64,000 nt of DNA, taken from contig NZ_BMXV01000002.1 of the NCBI RefSeq assembly GCF_014651935.1, forward strand, positions 1-64,000, given 5' to 3'. Made by a program: the position numbers and the translations under genes. The notes under the pieces were generated by a model. That model searched no databases. It was not told where the DNA came from and worked only from the letters and a program-made list of their open reading frames with translations. This DNA is from Marinobacter zhanjiangensis (GTDB lineage: Bacteria; Pseudomonadota; Gammaproteobacteria; Pseudomonadales; Oleiphilaceae). Below are positions 42,295 to 51,450 of this stretch, piece by piece (the stretch's first letter is position 1; the number at the start of each line of letters is the position of its first letter).

Positions 42295-44496
42295 ATGGAG
42301 TTGAAAGGCGCTGAAATTAGAGATTTTTATAGATTGACTGCTGACATGCCTAGTGGTGGATCGGCTTTGAAATTTCCTAAAAAAGTAAAAATTCCTCATT
42401 ATCAGCGCCCATATAAATGGGAATCTGAAAACATTGAAAAGCTTATTGATGATTGGCGTTCCGAGCAAGGCGATCAGTATTTTGCAGGATCTATTGTAAC
42501 CGTTAACAACGAAAAAAGAGAATTACACGAGTTAATAGATGGACAGCAGAGATACACTACAATCTACCTAGCAAACTTTCTGAGGTTCTTGGTTTCTCGA
42601 GTTGCGCTTCGTCAAGCAATATCTGAGACGACTAAAATTGTGCATGTAGGAAAGTTGGTTGAAAGCTATTCAGAGTCAGCCCGATTTCTTTTCTTAAATC
42701 AGCCAGGAGACGATTATTCTTTACAGAAAGAGCTCGATGATCTCCAAGAAATGGTGAATTCTGAGCTGGAATATTTCGAAGATGAAAATAAGTTCGCAGA
42801 GACTAAAGCTAAATTGCTTAACTTTGTTGGTCTTCCAGACTCATTTGAAGGATCAGATGAGTACTTAAAGGAACATTTTGTTAGTCTAGAATCTTTTCTG
42901 GATCACAAAAAGCTGGCTTTGTCATACGATCGATCATCTTTTGATTCAGCAATTTCATTGAGCTTGAAACGTTGCTGTATTTATCTCCACGAACATAGAA
43001 AGCCTGCTATAGATTTTTATGGTTTGGATGACGTATATTCGGAGCACGAGCAACGTTATATTGATGCGCTAAAAACAATATTTATTAAGTTTGACGATAT
43101 CTTAGGTGATGGTTTCGATAAACCTTTTGATCGTGCCAAAGCTATTGTAGAAAAAATTGGAAAATTTCTTCATGGTCTTTCTCTTTGCGTGGTACAGACT
43201 GGAAATGCTGAGGATGCCTACACTCTTTTTGAGGTTCTGAACGACAGGTCTCTGGCGCTTGATGATCTGGATCTCATAAAAAACCAGTTTTACAAAAACT
43301 TTGTGTTAAAAAATAAGGTTCTTCAGGAAACTGAAGTCGATAGAATTCTTCAAAACCTGGATGATCGGTGGGTCGATAATATATTTGGGAATCAACCCGA
43401 TCAAAAAAGAAAACTAATAGCCTACCTTGCCATTGTTTTTATTACAGGTGATGAAAGCATTGTTTATAATCGAGGGGATGGATATCGTCGTTCTATTCAA
43501 AATTATCTGGAGGGTCTTTCGGTCTATTCAGAAGATGATATTGAAAAGCACTTTAATATTTTTGAGTCCTGCAGGATTATCGTTGATCTAGCCGGCGTGA
43601 AGTTTAGGTCAAAGGATTTGGTCGCACTAGAGAATGAGTTTGACCAACAGAGCTCCACTCTAAAAAAGACGATTACCTTATTGATGGCGCTAAATCAGGA
43701 AGGTGTGTTGTCTGGTTTGATTAATTTCACATTGAAGTATATAGAAAAAGAGGCTGGAGAAAATACCGCGCAACGTGAGTCTCTATCTAAGTTTGTGCCT
43801 GATGCGGTTCGACAAATTGCTAATGAATATATGTTTTCTGGTTTGTCAGAGAAAGTTGAGAAGCAAGCCCGTAGAGTGTGGCAGATTTCGATGCTCTCTA
43901 GCTCTGCAGATATCCCCAGAGATTTCGCGGTAGGTCTCATTAAACATAATAATCTTTCCTCTGATTCCATCGATTTAAGAGATTCTGGAGATAGAGAGAA
44001 GGCGAATCTGGAATTTAAAGCTTGGGTATCTAATTGGACATATAACTCACAGCATCTGAAAGTAAGGCTGCTCTTTGCTAGATTGATTTCGCTAAGCCCT
44101 GATCAATCTGGAGAGGCTTTAACTAAAAAGACCATCTCTTTGGGAGTTTCAGAGGTTTCGAAGCTACAGCTAGACCACATTGAGGCGAAACGCCCTGATC
44201 CGTCTCATGCTGAAAAATATTTTGATGATGATGATCGCGAGGTTTACATCCAGGGGCTTGGAAACATGATGCCATTACCGTCTGCGGAAAACATTAAGAA
44301 GTCTAATAAACCCATGAGTGAATCGTTTGGGTTTTATCAGGAAGCGGGAATTGGTCCTGGTCATCACTTATATGACTCAGCCTTAAAGCTTTTTGAAGAT
44401 CACAAATCAGGTGATAAGCCGACTAAAGAATTCTTCCAGAAAAGAAAGGAGCATTTAATTTATTTATTTAATATTGCAGTAAAATATCAAGGATGA
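42295..44496 (+). CDS. sspE: SspE: GmrSD-like DUF262/HNH PT-sensing restriction protein
   Basis: A 733-aa protein. The N-terminal DUF262 domain shows IPHYQRPYKW near residue 33 and the nucleotide-site motif ELIDGQQRYTT near residue 80. A long helical middle follows. The C-terminal DUF1524-type HNH nuclease is seen as QLDHIEAKRP near residue 625 and LGNMMPLPSAENIKKSN near 655. In published systems SspE senses PT through its DUF262 domain and nicks phage DNA with its HNH domain. AAGGG precedes ATG. The gene is visibly more AT-rich than its neighbours and lies tail-to-tail with sspD, separated by 93 bp. Confidence 0.85.
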   Translation: MELKGAEIRDFYRLTADMPSGGSALKFPKKVKIPHYQRPYKWESENIEKLIDDWRSEQGDQYFAGSIVTVNNEKRELHELIDGQQRYTTIYLANFLRFLVSRVALRQAISETTKIVHVGKLVESYSESARFLFLNQPGDDYSLQKELDDLQEMVNSELEYFEDENKFAETKAKLLNFVGLPDSFEGSDEYLKEHFVSLESFLDHKKLALSYDRSSFDSAISLSLKRCCIYLHEHRKPAIDFYGLDDVYSEHEQRYIDALKTIFIKFDDILGDGFDKPFDRAKAIVEKIGKFLHGLSLCVVQTGNAEDAYTLFEVLNDRSLALDDLDLIKNQFYKNFVLKNKVLQETEVDRILQNLDDRWVDNIFGNQPDQKRKLIAYLAIVFITGDESIVYNRGDGYRRSIQNYLEGLSVYSEDDIEKHFNIFESCRIIVDLAGVKFRSKDLVALENEFDQQSSTLKKTITLLMALNQEGVLSGLINFTLKYIEKEAGENTAQRESLSKFVPDAVRQIANEYMFSGLSEKVEKQARRVWQISMLSSSADIPRDFAVGLIKHNNLSSDSIDLRDSGDREKANLEFKAWVSNWTYNSQHLKVRLLFARLISLSPDQSGEALTKKTISLGVSEVSKLQLDHIEAKRPDPSHAEKYFDDDDREVYIQGLGNMMPLPSAENIKKSNKPMSESFGFYQEAGIGPGHHLYDSALKLFEDHKSGDKPTKEFFQKRKEHLIYLFNIAVKYQG

Positions 44497-44589
44497 TGGA
44501 TAGAATAGATGGACCGCCAGGTGTACCCGGCGGCTGCACTGATGCCCTACAGTTGCCTTTGGCGGTTCTCTGGGATTTTATGCATAGCC

Positions 44590-45426
44590 CTATTTGTGAC
44601 AAGCCACGCAAAACTTTGGCTGTCCATAAACATCATCTATGTCGATCAGTTCGGCATCCGGCCGCAAAGGGTTTTGTCGTTTTTTCGCTTTGATCTTTAA
44701 AAGACGTTTTTCGTAATCGTCTTTGATCTGACGAATACGCTTGGGCTGAGTTAATTCATCAAGTGACTCTCCTTGGCTCCAGGTAAAAGGCGAGCCATTT
44801 TCAAGGGCATCCTTTTCGTATGCTTTGGCCTCCTCAAAGGCTTCAGGGTGGCGTTCTTGTAGTCGCACCCATTCGATCTTCTGTTGGTAGAAGCAGAAGG
44901 TGCAGCCACTTCTTGATCTCCACTCATAATATTTGGGCCAGCCTAGGCCCGAGCTCTCCAAGATTTCAGCTACGCCGGGCTTGTCGATCCCATCGTGTTT
45001 AAATGGTAGGTGGATTTTAAGGTTATCTTGCTTGGCGTTATAACCTTCGCGATAGGGCTCGTCAGCCCGAATCGCTACATAGCTGTGCACCATTATGCCT
45101 TCGGCAAGGAATGGCTTAATCCAATCCTCGAACGGTTTTAACTTAAGTTGGCGCGTGCACCAGCGGGTCTGAGCCGATGGCAAAAAATTGTTGTATTGTT
45201 TCAACCAGTAATCGAAATCACGATTAGGATTGAGTCTTAAAATTGGTTTCCCCAGGAAACCTTCAAGTTTGCCAAGAAACTCATAGACTTCCGGAAGCTC
45301 TTTACCGGTGTCCGTAAAAAAATAGTCGATGTCTAGTTCCGGATAATTTTGGCGCATGTATATTGCTAGTGCGGCACTGTCCTTCCCGCCTGACAAGCCG
45401 AGCACGTGTTTCTCATGATGTGACAT
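44590..45426 (-). CDS. sspD: SspD: PAPS reductase-like PP-loop enzyme
   Basis: A 278-aa enzyme of the adenine-nucleotide alpha-hydrolase superfamily, similar to DndC. The PP-loop SGGKDS is at residues 12-17. Cysteines lie in RWCTR near residue 115, GCTFC near 183-186 and CVAC near the C-terminus, candidate ligands for an Fe-S cluster and sulfur transfer. In SspABCD this protein activates the DNA backbone for sulfur insertion, receiving sulfur from SspA. It overlaps sspC by 14 bp and ends the sspBCD operon. Housekeeping CysH is excluded by context. Confidence 0.85.
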   Translation of the reverse strand: MSHHEKHVLGLSGGKDSAALAIYMRQNYPELDIDYFFTDTGKELPEVYEFLGKLEGFLGKPILRLNPNRDFDYWLKQYNNFLPSAQTRWCTRQLKLKPFEDWIKPFLAEGIMVHSYVAIRADEPYREGYNAKQDNLKIHLPFKHDGIDKPGVAEILESSGLGWPKYYEWRSRSGCTFCFYQQKIEWVRLQERHPEAFEEAKAYEKDALENGSPFTWSQGESLDELTQPKRIRQIKDDYEKRLLKIKAKKRQNPLRPDAELIDIDDVYGQPKFCVACHK

Positions 45427-48400
45427 CGGTTTCCTCCAGAAAGCTCAATTGTTCGGTGTCGGTCTCTAGGCTCATATATTCACTGCTCAACTCAGCAAGA
45501 GCGGCTAGTATTACGGCCTTTTTGTTGGAACTATCTGATTGCACAGATTCCTTGAGTCGTGATACCAACTCATCAACTTTTGGGCGATCTCTCTCTGTAA
45601 TCTGAAAATCGGCCTCCATAGGTTTGGGTTGCCCATCTCTGGAGATAATTACTGCCATAGCATGGCGTTTGTCTTTTCGGCCTTGGACTCGGGCATAGGA
45701 TTCGGTCCGTACGAACTTTTGTGCCAATGCGGCGGTCTCGATAAATGCAGCATCTAGGTCTGCGTCGACCCAGTCCCTCGGCGGCTTATTTGCGGCAAGG
45801 CTCCCGACACCCTCAATCGATTCATTGGTGCCATCGAGCACCGCAATGCGATTGGTAAAGGCGTCAAGCCTAAAATCTCCCGACATTTGCTTGATATTCT
45901 CGGCGCGATCTCGGAGTTCAGTGAGGGCCTGCGGTGAATCGCTGGGAACCTGGAGCTCCGTCAAAAGAATACTGGACATGCGCTCAAGCATCTTCGGATA
46001 GGCGTCATCGAGCTCTTTCATTGCCTCTCGTATGGTCGTGATGACCGCATTTGCCACCTCACTCTTTTGGATATCCGCGTTTGCTTGGTACACGCCGGGA
46101 AGGTCTGAAAAAAGCAGCTGGTTAGGGTCACTCGCGTGCTTGAATATGGTTCGCACTTTCATCGCCGTAGCAGAGAGCCTTTGAGTGCGTTTGGTCCAAT
46201 TTGGCAGTCGGTCAAAGATCGCGACCAACCCGCGAGCGACATCGATTGGCTCTAGTTCTTTCAACGGATTCGCTGTATCTAGCTCACGTACAACCTCAGC
46301 CAAACCCGAAAGAAGGGTTTTTGATAGGTGATTTAGGTCCATCCACCTAACTTGGATTGAAGCTGGGTCTTTCGCCAGGTAATCAACATCGAGATCGGTG
46401 AATAGGGGTTGAAAGATCCCTTCGCGGTAAAAAGCAAGGTTGCTGCGCTGAGACAAGATAAACGCAACTGCTAGAATAGGCATTAAGCCTCGTTTTAAGC
46501 CGATCGGTTTGTCTTCCCAAATTTCGTATAGCTCATCGATGCCAATAGAACGATCGGAGTTCGCTTCCAAGTGCTCTGCGGCCTTTCTCCATGCTGTATA
46601 AAGTCGGGCGGGGTCTTCTTCCCAGCTTGGCTTAAGAAAGTCGAGCACTTCCTTATTACTGCCATAGAGTTTGGTGTATTCCAGGAGAGATTCGAACAAA
46701 CCGCCTTCAGCCGGGTACCCACTGATACCTAGCCGGCTTTCGCCTAGGTTGTTCGCCATCGCTTTAAGGAGCGAATTTTGTGCAGCAATGGCGCTACTTG
46801 AGGGTTTTGTCCTATTGAGGAGCTCGTTTTTGATCCGCGGAGTCTCTGGATAAAGTTCTTCTGCAACATCGGACGCTTTGTTGTTAAGAGACCTTATGGT
46901 CATGCGTTTTAGCTCTTGCCCGTTTTCAAACCAAACAGCATTCAACATTGCCTGTTGCAGCTCCGCTTCTAGCTGGTTTTGTAATGCAATGAGGCGACTG
47001 TTTACTTCTCTGTGAGCAACGAGATCACCCTGAATTTCAGTGTGCTCCTCACGGACTTTCTCCAGAGCTTTTAGTTCCTTGGCAAGTTCTATAATGGTCC
47101 AAGCTTGCAGTGGAAAACCTACGATTACGTTTAGATCTTCCTTTGACGCTTTCTTTGAAGCCTCTTTGCAACGAGAGCGAGCGGATTGAGTGTCTTCTCC
47201 CTCGGTGGGCAGTGCTAGCAAGTAGAGACCGATAGTCCCTTGGTGGGCAATGAACTGTGTGGCATTTGAAGTTGCCGCGGTCAGCGAGCCAAGCTGGACG
47301 TCAAACCAACGTAGGGCGCCAGTTTCAAAATAATGTCGCTTGGCAAGAATGGGTTGCATTCCGGCCATGCGTTGCAAGGTTTCGAAATTTACGTCGCGGA
47401 CTTCCTGCAAAGCTTGCTCGATGGCCGACTCAATATCAAAGTCGCTCCCGGCATAGATTGCATAGGAGGAAAGGTGTTTTCGGTAGATTATGAAGGACCA
47501 TCGTCTAAGGTCTTCAAGAGCGGCATCTACCGCCTCCGTTGGAGCTTGCGTTGTCGTATACAGGAGCTCTTTGCCGGGATAAAGCCCAGAACGTTCACGG
47601 AAAAGATCGAGCACTGCAATCGTTTTGAGGAGCTGAATATGAACTGGGCTGGCTCCGTTCGCTTCACAACGATCAAGTGCTTCAGCGGCCATGGCCCAGC
47701 GATGACCATCGGGTGATGCAATGATGGACGGCTCTAGATTCACTCTCAGGTAATCCCATAGACGACCAGGGCTATATGTCTCCTGGCCATCTGATGTTCT
47801 GAGAAAGTCCTGGAAACCGTTCGGTTCTGCGGAATTTAGAAACCCGAAAAGACTCCTTTGGTTTTGTCCAAAACGCCGGCGTGAAATTGGGCCGAGTAGG
47901 GCGGCAACCACCGGATGCAAAGGCCAGGTGTTTTCGAGCAGAAGCGCAAGGTTTTCACTAACGCCCGGTTTATGGGAGCGTATCGTCTCTGCAGTAACGG
48001 AAGACTGATGACCAACAGTGTTGGAGTCATGGTCGGAGTGAATTGCCCGGGCGAGCAGGTCAACTTGTTCTTCTCCAGCGGTATTGACAGCAAGGTCTAC
48101 AAAGCGCCCCTGAATCTTTGACCACTCATCCCGAGCATCACGAGAAAGCCGGTTGGCGTATTCTTCAAATGCCTGGTGGAGAATACCAATGACTACAAGC
48201 TTGCCATTTGAGCGAGATGCAATCTCTGCTAGTTGCTGGAAAAGATAGAGATCAGAACCATCACGGGCCGCGGCTTCGAGGAACTTGCCCATCTCATCAA
48301 TGAATAAAATGAGACCAGCTTTACCTGGTATATTGTTCGCTGCATTAAGGAGTGTTTGGACGATGTTTGTATCATTCCAGCCCTCGTCCGGTTCCAGGTA

Positions 48401-48811
48401 CGCTAAGCCATTCTGGATGAGCGCTTCTCCGATTACTTTTCGAGCGGAGGCTCGTTGTCCCACCACGGGGATTACAGTCCAGCCTTGTTTGCCAGGGGGT
48501 AAGGCGCTCCATACTTTCTGGGCGGTTGCTTCACCGACTGCATGTTTCGCTTGATCGCGCTGGGCCTTACTTTTGGCCGTGAGGGCGCTCAGAGCAATGA
48601 CAAGACTGGATTTTCCGCTTCCGTAAGGGCCGGTCCAAGTGAATGCCGCCTGGCCGCTCTCGGCAATATGGGTAGCCATGGTGGATAGAACAACGGCAGA
48701 AGATTCTGGGCAAATGAACCCCGTTAGGGCGTCCGGGTTTTGTAAGTCCGTGTCGATCCGAATTGAGCGCTGGAAACGCCTCTCAACGTAAACAGTATCT
48801 GATAGCGGCAT
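45413..48811 (-). CDS. sspC: SspC: P-loop ATPase of the phosphorothioation complex
   Basis: A 1132-aa ATPase. Walker A is GPYGSGKSS near residue 63 and Walker B LILFIDEMGKFLEAAAR near 170, followed by an EEYANRLSRDARDEW segment, WPLHPVVAALL near 300 and helical regions to the end. SspC is the ATPase/helicase-like motor of SspABCD that opens DNA for modification. Its first codon overlaps the sspB stop (TAATG) and its end overlaps sspD. It is a paralogue of the 1500-aa ATPase in the neighbouring operon but lacks that protein's very long coiled-coil tail. Confidence 0.82.
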   Translation of the reverse strand: MPLSDTVYVERRFQRSIRIDTDLQNPDALTGFICPESSAVVLSTMATHIAESGQAAFTWTGPYGSGKSSLVIALSALTAKSKAQRDQAKHAVGEATAQKVWSALPPGKQGWTVIPVVGQRASARKVIGEALIQNGLAYLEPDEGWNDTNIVQTLLNAANNIPGKAGLILFIDEMGKFLEAAARDGSDLYLFQQLAEIASRSNGKLVVIGILHQAFEEYANRLSRDARDEWSKIQGRFVDLAVNTAGEEQVDLLARAIHSDHDSNTVGHQSSVTAETIRSHKPGVSENLALLLENTWPLHPVVAALLGPISRRRFGQNQRSLFGFLNSAEPNGFQDFLRTSDGQETYSPGRLWDYLRVNLEPSIIASPDGHRWAMAAEALDRCEANGASPVHIQLLKTIAVLDLFRERSGLYPGKELLYTTTQAPTEAVDAALEDLRRWSFIIYRKHLSSYAIYAGSDFDIESAIEQALQEVRDVNFETLQRMAGMQPILAKRHYFETGALRWFDVQLGSLTAATSNATQFIAHQGTIGLYLLALPTEGEDTQSARSRCKEASKKASKEDLNVIVGFPLQAWTIIELAKELKALEKVREEHTEIQGDLVAHREVNSRLIALQNQLEAELQQAMLNAVWFENGQELKRMTIRSLNNKASDVAEELYPETPRIKNELLNRTKPSSSAIAAQNSLLKAMANNLGESRLGISGYPAEGGLFESLLEYTKLYGSNKEVLDFLKPSWEEDPARLYTAWRKAAEHLEANSDRSIGIDELYEIWEDKPIGLKRGLMPILAVAFILSQRSNLAFYREGIFQPLFTDLDVDYLAKDPASIQVRWMDLNHLSKTLLSGLAEVVRELDTANPLKELEPIDVARGLVAIFDRLPNWTKRTQRLSATAMKVRTIFKHASDPNQLLFSDLPGVYQANADIQKSEVANAVITTIREAMKELDDAYPKMLERMSSILLTELQVPSDSPQALTELRDRAENIKQMSGDFRLDAFTNRIAVLDGTNESIEGVGSLAANKPPRDWVDADLDAAFIETAALAQKFVRTESYARVQGRKDKRHAMAVIISRDGQPKPMEADFQITERDRPKVDELVSRLKESVQSDSSNKKAVILAALAELSSEYMSLETDTEQLSFLEETDVTS

Positions 48812-49770
48812 TAGGCAACCTTTCCTTCGTATTCGCCTTGATAGTCAATGTCGATTAATTGAAGTGCATCTTGGTCCTGAATCTTTTCGGATCGGACTAG
48901 CTGTTTGAGGCCAGCCGTTTCAGACCACTTCAATCTCCCATTTGTCGCCATTTCGATGCGCGTGAGTCGATCAGTGAGATCATCTTCGCTTAACTGAAAG
49001 ACTTTGCCGGGTGAACCGGGTTGATGTGCCAGCGCCTCAAGAGAGATCGTATTTGCCGTGGAAAAACCGTTCCAAAAATTAATAACAGCATATGCGAATA
49101 CTCCGTCACCTAGTGTCGCTTTCGGACCACGAACAACGCGGAATCCATCCTTCTTGCCAATAGCCTTGAGAAGGCCGAGTTCAGTAAGCGGAGACTCCAT
49201 TGTGTCCTCGTGTGTTTGCTTCCCTGTTGCCGGCTTAGCTGCGTAGGTGCGGACAAAACACTCTACGTCACGCTTGATAGTAGATTTCGACATTCTGGAC
49301 CATGCTTGCTCATTGCCCAGCTTATCGAGTGCCTGAACAATGTTATCTCGCTCAAAGCTATCCGTGGGGAAGTGGCTAAAAACCCAAAACCATGTCGTCA
49401 ACTTCTTGTTGGAAGCGAGTTTCCAATGCAGTAACCAAGGAGTTGAGGGGTATTCCATGAATGGATCTAACCCATTGTCATCAAATATTTTTTTTCCGAT
49501 TTCGCTTACTTCAGCCTGGTTGCCTTTATTGCCAGGTTTAATCACGTCACATTGCGTTGCCCAATGGCGTATTGAGGCAACCATGTTTTTGCCCACGCCT
49601 AACCGAGCGATTGCCCCCTCATCGTTGAAGACGGAGTGGTCGTTACTGCTTTCCTGTGATTCTTTTACCGCATCGTACGCCTTCTTTAGCCATCCGTAGC
49701 GCATTGGGAAGGTTTCGTGGCCTGAAAATTGCGGTTGGTATCCGGCCTTAAACAGTGGACTATTAAACAT
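48811..49770 (-). CDS. sspB: SspB: DUF4007 nickase of the phosphorothioation complex
   Basis: A 319-aa DUF4007 protein. Diagnostic segments are QFSGHETFPMRYGWLKKAYDA near the N-terminus, GAIARLGVGKNMVASIRHW near residue 50, and WLLHWKLASN near 110, with an FAYAVINFW block in the C-terminal half. In published work SspB nicks DNA at the modified site. The start at 49770 is chosen because AGGGG lies 6 bases upstream and family sequence begins directly; the open frame would otherwise run into the divergent sspA leader. First gene of sspBCD. Confidence 0.85.
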   Translation of the reverse strand: MFNSPLFKAGYQPQFSGHETFPMRYGWLKKAYDAVKESQESSNDHSVFNDEGAIARLGVGKNMVASIRHWATQCDVIKPGNKGNQAEVSEIGKKIFDDNGLDPFMEYPSTPWLLHWKLASNKKLTTWFWVFSHFPTDSFERDNIVQALDKLGNEQAWSRMSKSTIKRDVECFVRTYAAKPATGKQTHEDTMESPLTELGLLKAIGKKDGFRVVRGPKATLGDGVFAYAVINFWNGFSTANTISLEALAHQPGSPGKVFQLSEDDLTDRLTRIEMATNGRLKWSETAGLKQLVRSEKIQDQDALQLIDIDYQGEYEGKVA

Positions 49771-49884
49771 CGTTTCCCCTGGATTGTCGCTCCAGTCTCG
49801 ACAATAACGATCGTCGGAGTTAAGGTCAACGGAAAATCCCACTGGAAAGTCCTTCCAGTTTAATGATTGATCTAGGAGGTGGTT
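49771..49884. promoter_or_regulatory. Divergent sspA/sspB promoter region with two inverted repeats
   Basis: A 114-bp gap holds two exact inverted repeats: ATTGTCG/CGACAAT (49783-49789 and 49799-49805, 9-base loop) and ACTGGAA/TTCCAGT (49841-49847 and 49853-49859, 5-base loop). Each lies near one of the two starts. They are candidate operators, but no regulator gene is adjacent. Confidence 0.5.
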
Positions 49885-51036
49885 GTGCGGGTCGGTGAGT
49901 CGATTTATCTTGACTATCAATCATCTACGCCAACCGATGAGCGCGTTGTTGAGGCGATGATGCCCTATTATAGGGCGGTTTTTGCTAACCCGCATTCGTC
50001 TAACCATATTCTCGGGTGGAGGTCGGCGGATGCGGTAGAGACAGCAAGAGCTGAGGTCGCTTCCTTGATAGGCGCTTTGCCCGAGGAGCTGATCTTCACT
50101 TCTGGAGCAACCGAATCTAACAACCACGCCATTTCAAGCGTGCTGACCGCCAACCGAAGCAGCCGTAGAAAGGTATTGGTAAGTTCGATTGAGCACAAGT
50201 GCGTGAAGGAGGCTGCGCAGTTCTTTTCTGAGCAGCTTGGCTATCAGGTGGTTGAAGTGCCGGTTCTTTCCTCAGGGCGTATAGATATTGATGTTTACAA
50301 AGAGTTGCTGTCGGACGACGTTCTGCTCGTGAGCATCATGGCTGTCAATAATGAGGTAGGGACGATTCAGGACACCCCGGAACTTGTCAGGTTGGCTCAT
50401 GAAGCGGGTGCGCTGTTCCACTGTGATGCAGCACAGGCACCAGAAGCTCTCGATGTAGACGTGATCGAATGGGGGGTGGACCTACTCAGTCTGTCTGCTC
50501 ACAAAGTGTACGGTCCAAAGGGAGTTGGTGCACTTTTCATTGAAGCTTCGTTACAGGGTGAACTTCCTGCGTTCGTGCATGGTGGTGGACAGCAGGGCGG
50601 CCTGAGATCAGGCACCGTGCCGACGCCTCTCTGCGTTGGTTTTGGTGTAGCTGCGTCAATTGTTCGCTCCGAAGGTAAAGCCAATAGGGCAAGGCTCGAA
50701 GTTTTGGCAGGCTATTTTCTAGACAGTTTAAAGACGGCGGGTGTTGATTTTCGTATTAATGGAGACCCGAAGCAGAGGCATCCGGGGAATCTCAATCTCG
50801 AGTTTCCGGGGCGCGATGCTGAATCATTGTTAAACTCGCTCCAACCATGGGTCTGTGCCTCAACCGGGTCGGCGTGTAACAGCGGTTTTATCCAATCCTC
50901 CTACGTCTTGGATGCGCTTGGCATGCCTGAGGGCAGCGTCGCTTCGTCGATTCGCTTCAGTATTGGGCGGTATACGGATGAGCAACAATTGTCGGACACT
51001 GTGGACCATCTTGCAGAGGTCATCAGAGCGGTTTGA
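49885..51036 (+). CDS. sspA: SspA: cysteine desulfurase
   Basis: A 383-aa PLP enzyme that takes sulfur from cysteine and delivers it for backbone phosphorothioation. Visible are TSGATESNN near residue 75, HCDAAQAP near 180, the PLP lysine in LSAHKVYGPKG near 203 and the persulfide cysteine in STGSACNSG near 329. The GTG at 49885 is preferred because AGGAGGT lies 4-5 bases upstream; an in-frame GTG at 49879 overlaps that site. It diverges from sspBCD, and its 3' end overlaps the convergent antitoxin gene by 14 bp. Context separates it from housekeeping IscS. Confidence 0.85.
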   Translation: MRVGESIYLDYQSSTPTDERVVEAMMPYYRAVFANPHSSNHILGWRSADAVETARAEVASLIGALPEELIFTSGATESNNHAISSVLTANRSSRRKVLVSSIEHKCVKEAAQFFSEQLGYQVVEVPVLSSGRIDIDVYKELLSDDVLLVSIMAVNNEVGTIQDTPELVRLAHEAGALFHCDAAQAPEALDVDVIEWGVDLLSLSAHKVYGPKGVGALFIEASLQGELPAFVHGGGQQGGLRSGTVPTPLCVGFGVAASIVRSEGKANRARLEVLAGYFLDSLKTAGVDFRINGDPKQRHPGNLNLEFPGRDAESLLNSLQPWVCASTGSACNSGFIQSSYVLDALGMPEGSVASSIRFSIGRYTDEQQLSDTVDHLAEVIRAV

Positions 51037-51268
51037 CATGCTGGCATCGCTGAGCCCGGCTCCTGATCTTCCTGAAAACATCTTCACCGGACACGGCTTC
51101 CGCTTCCCCTGACTCCAATTCGGCAAGGCGGGCTTTGGCAACGGCTGCCCATTTGTCGTCGATAGCACTGTCGGTCGGGTTAAGGCTTTGCAGCAGTGAC
51201 TCAACGACATGCGCCCGCTCATCAACCGGCAGGGCGCTTGCTTCGTCTATCAGTTCTTGAATGCGCAT
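51023..51268 (-). CDS. Addiction module antitoxin component, orphan
   Basis: An 81-aa protein of the unstable antitoxin family found with RelE/ParE-type toxins: MRIQELIDEASALPVDERAHVVESLL at the N-terminus followed by an AVAKARLAELESGEAEAVSGEDVF segment is typical. The usual toxin gene would follow immediately downstream, but that space is the 3' end of sspA, which it overlaps by 14 bp. The last dozen residues (after FRKI) may be encoded by island-side sequence, which would make this the island junction. ATG at 51277 is an alternative start. Confidence 0.7.
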   Translation of the reverse strand: MRIQELIDEASALPVDERAHVVESLLQSLNPTDSAIDDKWAAVAKARLAELESGEAEAVSGEDVFRKIRSRAQRCQHVKPL

Positions 51269-51450
51269 GGTGGTCATCTCCCAAGCCAGAGTATAGCCCT
51301 TTAACTATGGCTCCATAATAGCGACTTCCGGAGGATTTTTCTCCCCTATTCATCGCCAGCCAGAATACCGTAGATCTCGAAATAGTGGGGCTCCTCTGTT
51401 CTCATGTGTTCGGATGAAGTTCAGATGCTTTTCAATCACAGGAGCCGCTT

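Larger units (their letters stand above)
25811..51036. other. Phosphorothioate (Ssp-type) defence island
   Basis: About 25 kb made of one five-gene plus-strand operon, sspE, the minus-strand sspBCD operon and divergent sspA. Family content (cysteine desulfurase, DUF4007, SspC-like ATPase, PAPS-reductase-like PP-loop enzyme, DUF262-HNH protein) defines an SspABCD-SspE system. The added operon resembles the published SspFGH/DptFGH restriction modules. It is flanked by a housekeeping esterase and by an antitoxin gene overlapping sspA; no mobility gene is visible inside. Confidence 0.8.

Noticed and set aside
42295..44496. Stand-alone GmrSD type IV restriction enzyme
   Set aside because: The DUF262-HNH design fits both, but position facing sspD in a PT island makes SspE the better call.
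44590..51036. Dnd (DndABCDE) rather than Ssp
   Set aside because: There is no DndB or small DndE, and the operon carries DUF4007 and an SspC-type ATPase, which define Ssp.
49885..51036. Housekeeping IscS cysteine desulfurase
   Set aside because: No isc or suf genes are nearby, and it diverges from sspBCD.
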